The notes under the pieces: generated by a model
Databases searched by the model: none
Told to the model about the DNA's origin: nothing
The model's input: only the letters and a program-made list of their open reading frames with translations
NCBI RefSeq assembly: GCF_008710705.1
Contig: NZ_VYRZ01000002.1
Coordinates: 186,001-250,000 of the forward strand
Source: Microbacterium radiodurans
GTDB lineage: Bacteria; Actinomycetota; Actinomycetes; Actinomycetales; Microbacteriaceae
Direction: 5' to 3'
DNA: 64,000 bases
Position numbers and translations under genes: made by a program
Shown: positions 6,889 to 15,632 of the stretch, piece after piece
Layout of the letters: each line of letters starts with the position of its first letter
Position numbering within the stretch: position 1 is the first letter of the stretch

Positions 6889-9800
6889 ATGAGTGCCGAG
6901 CCTTCCGGCGTCGTCCTGGACGCCTCGCAATCACGCGTGCTCGAGCTCCCGGCCGACGCCTCGGCGGTCGTGGTCGGAGCCCCCGGGAGCGGCAAGTCGA
7001 CCGTCGTCGTGGAGCGGGTGCGGCGGCTCGTCGCCGAGGGCGTCTCACCCGATGCGGTCGCGGTCCTCACGCCGACGCGCCAGGCGGCGACCGAGCTGCG
7101 TGACCGGCTGGGTGTCGCGGTCGGTGTCGCGACGGCGGGACCGCTCGCCCGATCCGTCGCCGCGTTCGCCTTCCAGATCGTCCGTGCGGCCGCGGCGGCG
7201 AGCGGCGAGGAGCCGCCCCGGCTGCTCACCGGCGCCGACGAGGACGTGATGATCCGCGACCTGCTCGACGGCGACGCCGAAGACGAGGATGCCGGCGTGC
7301 GGCGCTGGCCGGCGGAGCTTCCGACGGCCGTGCGGTCGACCCGATCGTTCCGCGCCGAGGTGCGCGCGTTCATCGCCGACTGCACCGAGGCGGGCATCGG
7401 CCCCGCCGAGCTCACGACGCGCGCGGAGCACGAGAGCCGCCCGGCATGGGCGGCGATGGCCTCCTTCCTGAGCGAGTACCGCGCGGTCCGCGCCGCCATG
7501 CGGGCGCCTCATCGCGATGCCGCGGGCCTCGTCCGAGAAGCGGCCGGCATCGTCGCCGCCGGGCACCGGCTGCCGGGCGGCGTGCGCGTCCTCATCGTCG
7601 ACGACGCGCAGGAGCTCACGCGTGCGGGCGTCGAGCTCCTCGAGGCCTGCGCCCGCCGCGGCGTCGCGGTGCTCGCGTTCGGCGACCCGGATGTCGGCTC
7701 GGGCGCGTTCCGCGGCGCCACACCCGAGAACTTCGCGCGCCTCGCCGGGCGGCATCCCGTGCTCGTGCTGTCGGAGGGTCATCGATCCTCGTCGGCGCAG
7801 AACGACCTCGTCGCGGACGTGACGTCGCGCATCGGCGCGGTGGGCGTCGTGGCGCATCGCCGCGCTCCGATCGGTGCGGCGCCGGACGGCTCGGTCCGCG
7901 CATTCGCGCTGCGATCACGCGGAGAGGAGTACGACGCGATCGCCCGGCTCCTGCGCGAACGGCACGTGCACGGCGCCGTGCCGTGGGTGTCGTGCGCGGT
8001 CATCGCGCACGACACGCGTCAGGTCGCGGCGCTCGAAGCCGAGCTCGCGGCCCGCGATGTCCCCACCGTCGCCTCCGGCGCGGGAGCATCGCTCGGTTCG
8101 TCACCGGTCGTGCGCGACCTCCTGCGCCTCGTCGACCTCTCCGCGCGCCCGGTGGCGGAGTGGAGCCGCGACGACGTGGTCGAAGCGCTCCGCGGCGGCG
8201 GCCTCGACGCTGTCGATCAGCGGCGACTGCGCACCGCACTCCGCCACGCCGAGCTGCGCGAGGACCCCGCCGCCGTCGGGTCGGCCTGGGAGGCTCTGCT
8301 CTCGGCGCTGGCGAACCCGCTCGAGTTCGCGGTGTTCGACCTGCGCGAGGCGCGGCGCGCGTCGCGCGTCGCCGAGACGCTCGCGCGCCTGCGAGCGGGA
8401 CTCGCCGACGGCGCGGACGCCCACGAGCTGCTGTGGATCGCGTGGGGGGGCTCGGGGCGGGAGCGAGCCCTGCGGGAGGCGGCTCGCGGGCAGGGCGCCC
8501 TCGCGGCGCAGGCGGGTCGCGACCTCGACGCCGTCGTGACGCTCGTGCAGGCGGCCAAGCGCCACGGCGAGCGCGAGGACGGCACCGCCCCCATCGCGTT
8601 CCTCCGCAGCGTGCTCGACGCCGACGTCGGCGACGACCGCTTCGTGGCGCCGCCGATGTCGGGAGCCGTCCGCGTGCTGACCCCCGCCGCCGCGCTCGGC
8701 ACCGAGTTCGACACGGTCGTGATCGCGGGGGTGCAGGAGGGCGTCTGGCCCAATCTCCGCGTTCGCGGCGGACTGCTCGACACGTGGCGGCTCGGCTTCG
8801 CCGACAGGGCGGCAGCCGACGCGTTCGACCGCCGGCGCGCGGTGCTGCACGACGAGCTCCGGCTCTTCGCGCGCGCCGTCTCGCGCGCTCGAACGCTGCT
8901 CGTCGTCACCGCGGTCGACGACGACGACACCGGTCCCAGTCCGCTGTTCGATCTGCTGCCCGATCCCGAGTCCGCACCGCCCGAGGCGGCGCACCCGCTG
9001 ACGCTCCGCGGTCTCGTCGCCCGCTCCCGCCGGACACTCACCGAGGATCGGCGTACGGTGGAGGAACGGGCGGATGCCGCGGCGCAGCTCGCGCTCCTCG
9101 CCGATGCCGCCGTTCCCGGGGCCGACCCCGAGCAGTGGTTCGGCGTCGCTGCGCCGTCGTCGACGGCACCGCTGCGCGATGCTGCGGCGGACGGCATCCG
9201 GATCTCGCCGTCGCGGATGGAGACCCTCGAGGAGTGTCAGCTGAACTGGGTCATCGGCGACCTCGGCGGCGATTCCGGGAGCGCGACCGCCGGCATCGGC
9301 ACGATCGTGCACGGGGCGCTCGAGGTCGCCGATCCCGACGAGGAGGCGCTGTGGCGCGCCGTCGAGTCGCGTTGGGGCGAGCTGGAGTTCGAATCGGCGT
9401 GGCGTGAGCGCGCCGAGCGCGCGCGGGCGCGCGACCTCGTCCGTCGGCTCGCCGTCTACCTCCGTCATTTCGAGCGCGACGGCGGCGTGCTGCTGGGCGC
9501 CGAGCCGCGGTTCGAGGTCGAGCTGGCGGCGGCCGACGACGACAGCGCGCGCATCATCGTGAGCGGAGCCGTCGACCGTGTCGAACTGCGTGCGGACGGG
9601 AGCGTCGTGATCGTGGACCTCAAGACCGGCAAGCGCGAGCCGCAGACCGATCGCGGCGTCGCCGCGCACGCTCAGCTCGCGGCCTATCAGCTCGCGCACG
9701 AGCGCGGGGCGATCCCCGCGGCCGCGGGACACCCGTCCGGGGGTGCGATGCTGCTCCTCCTGCGTCCGACCGCGGCGACGAAGGACTATGCGACGCCCCG

Positions 9801-9972
9801 CCAGCCGCCCCTCGACGACGACACGCGTGCCGCCTTCGACACCCGGGTGCGTGCGGCGGCCGATGTGATGCGCGGGGCGACGTTCGAGGCGCCGTTCGAG
9901 GAGCACTGCCGGGACGATCACTCGTTCGGGCTGTGCCGGATCCACACGATCGGACCGGTGAGCGCCCTGTGA
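6889..9972 (+). CDS. adnA: AdnA subunit of the AdnAB helicase-nuclease
   Basis: The product is 1027 residues. An N-terminal UvrD-like motor has Walker A GAPGSGKST at residues 30-38. A C-terminal RecB-type PD-(D/E)XK nuclease carries VVIVDLKTGK near residue 910. Motifs II and III are degenerate: IVDDAQEL instead of DExxQD, and GDPDVGSGAFRGA instead of GDxxQSIYxFRGA. This fits the lead role of AdnB in mycobacterial AdnAB. The complex resects double-strand DNA ends for recombination, the actinobacterial counterpart of RecBCD/AddAB. It overlaps adnB by 4 bp (GTGA). Order and lengths match Rv3202c-Rv3201c. Confidence 0.88.
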   Translation: MSAEPSGVVLDASQSRVLELPADASAVVVGAPGSGKSTVVVERVRRLVAEGVSPDAVAVLTPTRQAATELRDRLGVAVGVATAGPLARSVAAFAFQIVRAAAAASGEEPPRLLTGADEDVMIRDLLDGDAEDEDAGVRRWPAELPTAVRSTRSFRAEVRAFIADCTEAGIGPAELTTRAEHESRPAWAAMASFLSEYRAVRAAMRAPHRDAAGLVREAAGIVAAGHRLPGGVRVLIVDDAQELTRAGVELLEACARRGVAVLAFGDPDVGSGAFRGATPENFARLAGRHPVLVLSEGHRSSSAQNDLVADVTSRIGAVGVVAHRRAPIGAAPDGSVRAFALRSRGEEYDAIARLLRERHVHGAVPWVSCAVIAHDTRQVAALEAELAARDVPTVASGAGASLGSSPVVRDLLRLVDLSARPVAEWSRDDVVEALRGGGLDAVDQRRLRTALRHAELREDPAAVGSAWEALLSALANPLEFAVFDLREARRASRVAETLARLRAGLADGADAHELLWIAWGGSGRERALREAARGQGALAAQAGRDLDAVVTLVQAAKRHGEREDGTAPIAFLRSVLDADVGDDRFVAPPMSGAVRVLTPAAALGTEFDTVVIAGVQEGVWPNLRVRGGLLDTWRLGFADRAAADAFDRRRAVLHDELRLFARAVSRARTLLVVTAVDDDDTGPSPLFDLLPDPESAPPEAAHPLTLRGLVARSRRTLTEDRRTVEERADAAAQLALLADAAVPGADPEQWFGVAAPSSTAPLRDAAADGIRISPSRMETLEECQLNWVIGDLGGDSGSATAGIGTIVHGALEVADPDEEALWRAVESRWGELEFESAWRERAERARARDLVRRLAVYLRHFERDGGVLLGAEPRFEVELAAADDDSARIIVSGAVDRVELRADGSVVIVDLKTGKREPQTDRGVAAHAQLAAYQLAHERGAIPAAAGHPSGGAMLLLLRPTAATKDYATPRQPPLDDDTRAAFDTRVRAAADVMRGATFEAPFEEHCRDDHSFGLCRIHTIGPVSAL

Positions 9973-12900
9973 ACGCGCCCGTCTCGCCCCAGGCGCTGGC
10001 CGCCGCGCTCGGGCAGTTCCCGCCGACGGCCGAGCAGAGCGCAGTGATCGCCGCGCCGCTCGCCCCGGCGCTCGTCGTGGCCGGCGCGGGCAGCGGCAAG
10101 ACCGAGACGATGGCCGGGCGTGTCGTCTGGCTCGTCGCCGGGGGAGCGGTGCCGCGCGAGCGGATCCTCGGCCTGACCTTCACCCGGAAGGCGGCGGGCG
10201 AGCTCGCGGAGCGCATCGGCTCGCGGCTGCGGCGGCTGGCCGAGTTCGAGGCCGCGGGACTCCTTCCCCATCTCGACGCGCTGCACGCGCGCGGGGCACT
10301 CGATGTCTTCTTCGACATCGAGCAGCGAGGCGGCGGGGAGGCCGCGCGCCACGAGGCGCTCACGCGGCTCGCGCGCGACGCGGGAGCGTCTCCGGCCGCA
10401 GCCTCCGCGGACTCGCTGCTCGATCGTCCGACCGTCGCGACCTACAACAGCTTCGCCGACGGCATCGTGCGGGAGCACGCGGTTCGCATCGGGCGAGATC
10501 CCGAGGCGGCGGTCCTCAGCGAGTCGGCCGCGTGGCTGCTCATGCGGCGCGTCGTCCTCGACTCCGACGACGAGCGGCTCGAGCGGCGCGAGAACGCGCT
10601 GCGCTCCATCATCGACGGCGCACTGCGCATCGCGCGCGACGGGGTCGACAACCTGGTCGACCTCGCCGACCTGGCCCGGTTCGGCGACGAGTTCGCGAGC
10701 GTGCTGGAGCGTCCCTCGACCCGGAGCGGCACGACCGTCTACGCCGAGGTCGCGAAGGCCGCGGAGCAGGTGGGCGGGCTCGCTCTGCTGTCGGACCTCG
10801 CAGCGGAGTATCAGCGGCGCAAGCGCCGGATGGGCGTCATCGACTTCGCCGACCAGGTCGCCGGCGCGCTCGAGGTCGTGGGCGGTCACACGGCCGTGCG
10901 CGACGACGTCCGCGGCCGGTACAGCGTCGTCCTGCTGGACGAGTACCAGGACACCTCCGTCGTCCAGACCGACCTGCTGGCCACCGCGTTCGCCGATTCG
11001 GCTGTCATGGCCGTCGGCGACCCCCACCAGTCCATCTACGGCTGGCGCGGTGCGAGTGCCGGCAACCTCGGAGACTTCGCCCGCGCGTTCTCGAGCGACG
11101 GCCGCGCCGAGCGGTTCGCGCTCGCGACGAGCTGGCGCAACAGCGCGCGCGTCCTCGATGCCGCGAACGCCGTCCTCGCGCCGCTCGCGTCGCGCGCCCC
11201 CGTCCCGGTGGACGAGCTCCGGCCACGTCCAGGTGCGCCCGGGGGCGAGGTCGAGATCGCGTTCGCGGGCGATCTCGACGCCGAGACCGAACGCGTCGCG
11301 GCGTGGTTCGAGACCGTTCGCGCCCGCCGGGCCGACGCGGGGCTGGCGACGACCGGGGCGATCCTGCTGCGCAGCAAGCGCCACATGACCCGTTTCGCCG
11401 ACGCCCTCGGACGTCGCGGCATCCCGCATCGCATCCTCGGACTCGGCGGCCTGCTCAGCACGCCGGAGGTCGTCGACGTCGTCGCGGCGCTGCGGGTGAT
11501 CAGCGACCCGCGCGCGGGTTCCGCCCTCCTGCGACTGCTCGGCGGCCCGCGGTGGGCCATCGGGCTCGCCGACCTGCGCGTGCTGAACGAGCTCGCCCGC
11601 CGCCTGGCGCGCTCGGACGCCGCCCTGCAGCCGCTGGAGCCGGCCGTGGCGGAGCGCGTCCGATCCGGGGACGGGGAGGATCGCGCGTCGCTCATCGATG
11701 CGCTCGATTTCGTCGTGCGCGTACCCGATGATCACAGCTGGCTCGCATCGTTCACTCCCGACGCGCGTGCGCGGCTGCGGGAAGCGGGCGCCGTCTTCGC
11801 CGGGCTGCGTCGCGCCTCGGGGATGCCGATCCCGGATCTGGTGCGGCTCATCGAGAGCGAGCTCCGTCTCGACATCGAACTCGCCGCCAACGAGAGCCGC
11901 GGCCCGGCGCGGGTGGCATCCGATCAGCTCCGCGCCTTCGTCGACGAGCTCCACGGGTTCCTCGCGACCGACGAAGCGGGATCGCTGCCGAGCCTGCTCG
12001 CGTGGCTCGATCACGCCGAGCGTCAGGACGAGTTCGCGCCTCGGACGGAGCCGCCCGAGAGCGACGTCGTGCAGATCCTCACCATCCACGGGTCGAAGGG
12101 CCTGGAATGGGATGCCGTCGCGGTGGGGCGCGTGGTCGTCGACGAGCTCCCGGCGCGCGCCCGCGACAAGCAGGGGTGGCTCGGCTTCGGCGTGCTCCCG
12201 TTCGCCTTCCGCGGCGACGCCCGATGGCTGCCGGAGCTGGCATGGACGGAGTCCGCCTCACCCACGCAGCAGGACCTGAAGACCGCGTTCGCCCGGTTCT
12301 CCGACGCCAACGCGGACCGGCAGCGCGACGAGGAGCGCCGCCTCGCATACGTGGCCGTCACCCGCGCACGCGACCTCCTGCTGCTGAGCGGATCGCCGTG
12401 GGCCGGCACGCGAAATCCCCGCGGCCCGAGTCCGTTCCTCGTGGAGATCGCCGCCGCGATGGGCGCGGATCTCGTCGAGACCGATCCCGGCGACAATCCC
12501 TACCTCGAGCGGCGACAGCTGCTGCAGTGGCCGATCGACCCGCTCGGCGCTCGGCGGTCGCGCGTCACGTGGGCGGCGGAGCAGGTCCGGCTCGCACAGG
12601 CGGCGCCACGCGTCGAACCGAGCCGGGACCTCGCGCTGCTCCTCGCCGAGCGCGCGGAGCGCGAGCGCGGCGATCGCGGTCTCGCGCCCACCCGCATCCC
12701 GGCGTCGCGCTTCAAGGACTACATCGCCGACTACGACGCCGCGGTCTCGGCGACGCTGCGACCGCTGCCCGAGCGGCCCTACCGGCAGACGCGGCTCGGA
12801 ACGCGGTTCCACGCGTGGGTGGAGCAGCGTGCCGGAGTCGTCGCTGCCGGCCCGCACGTGGACGCGCCGCTCTGGGAGCGCGACGACGATCTCGATCTCC

Positions 12901-13301
12901 GAGACGCGGGCGACGCTGCCCGACACGACCCGGACGTGCACGGGGGCGAGGACCTGCGCGCTCTCCAGCAGAACTTCCTCCGATCGGAGTGGGCGACGCT
13001 GCAGCCGATCGAGGTCGAGACCGAGATCGACTTCGCCGACGACACGCTTCTGCCCGACGGACGCCCGCACGTCATCATCTGCAAGCTCGACGCCGTCTAT
13101 CGGCGCGAGGATCGTGGCGGCCGGATCGAGATCGTCGACTGGAAGACCGGTCGACCTCCGCGATCCGAGGCGGATCGCCGCGAGCGGATGCTGCAGCTCG
13201 AGCTCTACCGGCGTGCGTACGCCCGGCGGCACGACGTCGACCCGGCCGAGATCGACGTCGCGCTTTACTACGTGGCCGACGACCTCGTTCTGCGCGGCTG
13301 A
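9969..13301 (+). CDS. adnB: AdnB subunit of the AdnAB helicase-nuclease
   Basis: The product is 1110 residues. The UvrD-type motor is intact: Walker A GAGSGKTET (about residue 39), LTFTRKAAGEL, DEYQD (about residue 323), GDPHQSIYGWRGA, HGSKGLEWD and VAVTRARDLL. A C-terminal PD-(D/E)XK nuclease carries IEIVDWKTGR near residue 1055. This is the active translocase of the end-processing complex. The start is the GTG that overlaps the adnA stop, because family sequence begins right there (QFPPTAEQ). The gene ends convergently, 43 bp from the phosphotransferase-like gene. Confidence 0.9.
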   Translation: MNAPVSPQALAAALGQFPPTAEQSAVIAAPLAPALVVAGAGSGKTETMAGRVVWLVAGGAVPRERILGLTFTRKAAGELAERIGSRLRRLAEFEAAGLLPHLDALHARGALDVFFDIEQRGGGEAARHEALTRLARDAGASPAAASADSLLDRPTVATYNSFADGIVREHAVRIGRDPEAAVLSESAAWLLMRRVVLDSDDERLERRENALRSIIDGALRIARDGVDNLVDLADLARFGDEFASVLERPSTRSGTTVYAEVAKAAEQVGGLALLSDLAAEYQRRKRRMGVIDFADQVAGALEVVGGHTAVRDDVRGRYSVVLLDEYQDTSVVQTDLLATAFADSAVMAVGDPHQSIYGWRGASAGNLGDFARAFSSDGRAERFALATSWRNSARVLDAANAVLAPLASRAPVPVDELRPRPGAPGGEVEIAFAGDLDAETERVAAWFETVRARRADAGLATTGAILLRSKRHMTRFADALGRRGIPHRILGLGGLLSTPEVVDVVAALRVISDPRAGSALLRLLGGPRWAIGLADLRVLNELARRLARSDAALQPLEPAVAERVRSGDGEDRASLIDALDFVVRVPDDHSWLASFTPDARARLREAGAVFAGLRRASGMPIPDLVRLIESELRLDIELAANESRGPARVASDQLRAFVDELHGFLATDEAGSLPSLLAWLDHAERQDEFAPRTEPPESDVVQILTIHGSKGLEWDAVAVGRVVVDELPARARDKQGWLGFGVLPFAFRGDARWLPELAWTESASPTQQDLKTAFARFSDANADRQRDEERRLAYVAVTRARDLLLLSGSPWAGTRNPRGPSPFLVEIAAAMGADLVETDPGDNPYLERRQLLQWPIDPLGARRSRVTWAAEQVRLAQAAPRVEPSRDLALLLAERAERERGDRGLAPTRIPASRFKDYIADYDAAVSATLRPLPERPYRQTRLGTRFHAWVEQRAGVVAAGPHVDAPLWERDDDLDLRDAGDAARHDPDVHGGEDLRALQQNFLRSEWATLQPIEVETEIDFADDTLLPDGRPHVIICKLDAVYRREDRGGRIEIVDWKTGRPPRSEADRRERMLQLELYRRAYARRHDVDPAEIDVALYYVADDLVLRG

Positions 13302-13344
13302 GCGGGCGGCCTCTCGGCCCTCGTCCGGGCGCCGCCGGGACCGG

Positions 13345-14667
13345 TCAGTCGCTGCCGGCCCAGCGACGCAGGGCGTTGCGCGCCGCCTCGGCGTGTTCCG
13401 GGTCGTCGTGCTCGGGCCCCACCGCGGCTCCGGCGCCACCGTCGCGGTCGGTGACGCGGCTGTCGGACCCGTCGGTGGGCGCGCCCGCGGCATCCTCCGC
13501 GCTCGCGGACTCACCGGGCCGGCGGTCCGCCGAGAATCCGTCCGGGGTCCAGTCGGAGAGGTCGATCGGGATGGTCTCGATGTCAGCCTGCTCGGCGGTC
13601 TGGTCGTCGGCGATGTAGGCCGCGAGCATCGCCGGGTCGTACGTGTCGGTCTGCATCGACGTGTCGCCGGCCCCGGCGGTCGTCGACGGCGTGCGGCCGA
13701 GGATCTCCAGCGCATCGTCCACCCCGGCCGACGACTCCGACAGGAGCGGCTCGTCGCGCACGCCCTCGTCGAGCGAGGTCAGGAGCGCCACCGCGTCGTC
13801 GACGATCCGCGTCGCACCGACCTCGTGGCCGTGCGCGAGCCACCGTGCGAACTCGAGCTCGGCGTAGAGGCGGGCGCGAGCGGCGAGGGCGCTGTCGGGC
13901 GTGGAACGCGAGGCGTCAGCGTAGGCGGCGAGCACGTCGTCACGCGCCTCGGGGGCCGAGGCGAGCCAGCGGAGGTCCTGCGCGGGATCGCCGATGCCGA
14001 GGCCGTGCCACGCGAGCAGGCCGGTGACCGTCGGACCCGCGTCGGTGTCGCGGAAGACGAAGCTGGCGGGGTCCACACCGCCGAGGGTGACCGTCGTCTC
14101 GAAGCGCCAGAGACGGTCCGAGCCGAGGGCGGTGCTCCAGCGGCGGAGGAGCCCGAAGGGCAGGGAACCGGTGGCTTCGGCGCGGTCGAGGAGCTTCTCG
14201 GCGTCGGCACGGACCTCGGCGCTGGTCCGCGCCGGCAGCGCGGCGTCGGTCACCACCGCCGCGGGGAGGGCGTGGACCCGCGCGATGGCCGCACCCAGGG
14301 ACCAGGCGGCACCGCGCCCGGCGGGGATGTGCGCGGCGTCGACGCGGTACCCGGCGACGTACTCCTGCACCAGGGCCGTGAAACGATCGACGGTGGTCGT
14401 CCCCAGCGCCGAGGGGATGCCGAAGGGAAGCAGGCTGCGCACGCCCGCCGTGAGAGCGCGCAGTGCGCGGGCCTCGGCGACGAGCTCGGCGTCCGCGTCG
14501 GCGTCCACGGGGATCCGGACGACGACGCGACGGCCGTCCTGCAGCGTCACGAGGGCGCTGTCGTACCGACCGCCGGTTCCCTCGGTCAGCTCGGCGGCGC
14601 CGACGACGTCTGCTCGCGGGAGAGCCGAGGTGACCGACGCGGCTAGAGTGATGGGAGAGCGAGCCAT
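13345..14667 (-). CDS. phosphotransferase-fold protein with degenerate active site (macrolide phosphotransferase-like)
   Basis: The product is 440 residues. Residues 1 to about 300 resemble the APH/choline-kinase fold: GGRYDSALVTLQDGRRVVVRIP in the N-lobe and WHGLGIGDPAQDLRWL in the C-lobe. The catalytic loop normally reads HGDLxPxN, but here it is LGGVDPASF, and the metal-binding Asp of (V)IDW is Ala (LLAW). Catalysis therefore looks lost. Residues from about 310 form an acidic, probably disordered tail. Similar proteins are annotated as phosphotransferases between adnB and nudC in relatives. The ATG at 14667 lies 6 nt after a TACCCT box and is probably leaderless. Confidence 0.75.
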   Translation of the reverse strand: MARSPITLAASVTSALPRADVVGAAELTEGTGGRYDSALVTLQDGRRVVVRIPVDADADAELVAEARALRALTAGVRSLLPFGIPSALGTTTVDRFTALVQEYVAGYRVDAAHIPAGRGAAWSLGAAIARVHALPAAVVTDAALPARTSAEVRADAEKLLDRAEATGSLPFGLLRRWSTALGSDRLWRFETTVTLGGVDPASFVFRDTDAGPTVTGLLAWHGLGIGDPAQDLRWLASAPEARDDVLAAYADASRSTPDSALAARARLYAELEFARWLAHGHEVGATRIVDDAVALLTSLDEGVRDEPLLSESSAGVDDALEILGRTPSTTAGAGDTSMQTDTYDPAMLAAYIADDQTAEQADIETIPIDLSDWTPDGFSADRRPGESASAEDAAGAPTDGSDSRVTDRDGGAGAAVGPEHDDPEHAEAARNALRRWAGSD

Positions 14668-14673
14668 GCAATC

Positions 14674-14679
14674 AGGGTA
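14674..14679 (-). promoter_or_regulatory. -10 box of a leaderless promoter for the phosphotransferase-like gene
   Basis: TACCCT on the minus strand ends 6 nt before the ATG at 14667, with no Shine-Dalgarno sequence. It selects this start over an in-frame extension of 55 codons upstream. Confidence 0.55.
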
Positions 14680-14732
14680 GGTCGGGCGGCGGCTCGGACC
14701 GACGCGCCACGCCCGCGAGAAAGGTCCCCGAG

Positions 14733-15632
14733 ATGCCATCGCAGCCTCCGAGCGGATTCGTCCTCGACGCGGCCGCCGACGAGCGGCCCCAGCCGGACCT
14801 GATCGAGCGGCTGCGCGCCACGCCGACGACACGCGTCCTCGCCGTCCGCGGCGACCGCGCCCAGCTGCGCGGCGGTGCGCTGGTGTGGCGCGCGCCGGCG
14901 GATGTGGCGGAGGCCGCCGAGTGGGGGTTCCTCGGACGCGATGAGGACGGCGACGCGGTGCTCGTGGCGGCGCTCCCGCCGATCGCCGGCGTGATCGCCG
15001 ACGAGACGGGCGCCGCCGGGTGGGAGTCCCTCCGGATGAGTGCCGGCGACCTCGCCCCGACCGAGGCGGCCGCCTTCGTCACGGCCGTCGCGCTCGCCCG
15101 GTGGTTCGCCGATTTCGGGTTCTGCCCGAGGTGCGGCGCGCCGGCCCTGCTGCGCCAGTCGGGGTGGTCGCGCCGGTGCACCGGGTGCGGGCGCGAGCAG
15201 TTCCCCCGAACCGATCCGGCGATCATCGTGGCGGTGCGCGACGCCGCAGACGAGCACATCCTCCTCGGGCAGAACGCCTCGTGGGCCGCCGCCGGGCGCT
15301 TCTCGACCTTCGCCGGCTTCGTCGAGGCCGGCGAATCGCTCGAGTCGGCCGTCTCGCGCGAGCTCCTCGAGGAGGCCGGCGTGCAGGTCGCCGATGCGAC
15401 CTACCGTTCGTCGCAGGCGTGGCCGTACCCGCGTTCGCTCATGCTGGGCTTCCATGCCACGGCGGTCGACCCGGCGGCGGCGCGTCCCGACGGCGAGGAG
15501 ATCGTGGCCGTCCGATGGTTCTCTCGCGCCGAGATCGCGGACGCACTCGCGGGAACGGGGCCCGTCGCACTCCCCGGGTCGGCATCGATCGCCCGCCGGC
15601 TCATCCGCGACTGGTGCGAGGGCGGCGCGTGA
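14733..15632 (+). CDS. nudC: NAD(+) diphosphatase / RNA deNADding Nudix hydrolase
   Basis: The product is 299 residues. A zinc ribbon with CPRCGAP and CTGCGREQFPRTDP is followed by a Nudix box, GFVEAGESLESAVSRELLEE. The layout is that of NudC, which splits NAD(H) into NMN and AMP and can remove NAD caps from RNA. The downstream AWPYPRSLMLGF is the family's dimer and substrate motif (SQPWPFPxS type), here read as SQAWPYPRS. It is translationally coupled to uvrD2 through a 4-bp GTGA overlap. The pairing is the same as Rv3199c-Rv3198c. Confidence 0.93.
   Translation: MPSQPPSGFVLDAAADERPQPDLIERLRATPTTRVLAVRGDRAQLRGGALVWRAPADVAEAAEWGFLGRDEDGDAVLVAALPPIAGVIADETGAAGWESLRMSAGDLAPTEAAAFVTAVALARWFADFGFCPRCGAPALLRQSGWSRRCTGCGREQFPRTDPAIIVAVRDAADEHILLGQNASWAAAGRFSTFAGFVEAGESLESAVSRELLEEAGVQVADATYRSSQAWPYPRSLMLGFHATAVDPAAARPDGEEIVAVRWFSRAEIADALAGTGPVALPGSASIARRLIRDWCEGGA

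Noticed and set aside
13302..13344. Terminator between adnB and the phosphotransferase-like gene
   Set aside because: Only a 6-bp GGCGGC/GCCGCC pair with a long loop, which is weak in such GC-rich DNA.
13345..14667. Macrolide resistance gene
   Set aside because: The fold is similar, but catalytic residues are missing and its conserved position beside adnAB-nudC argues against a resistance role.
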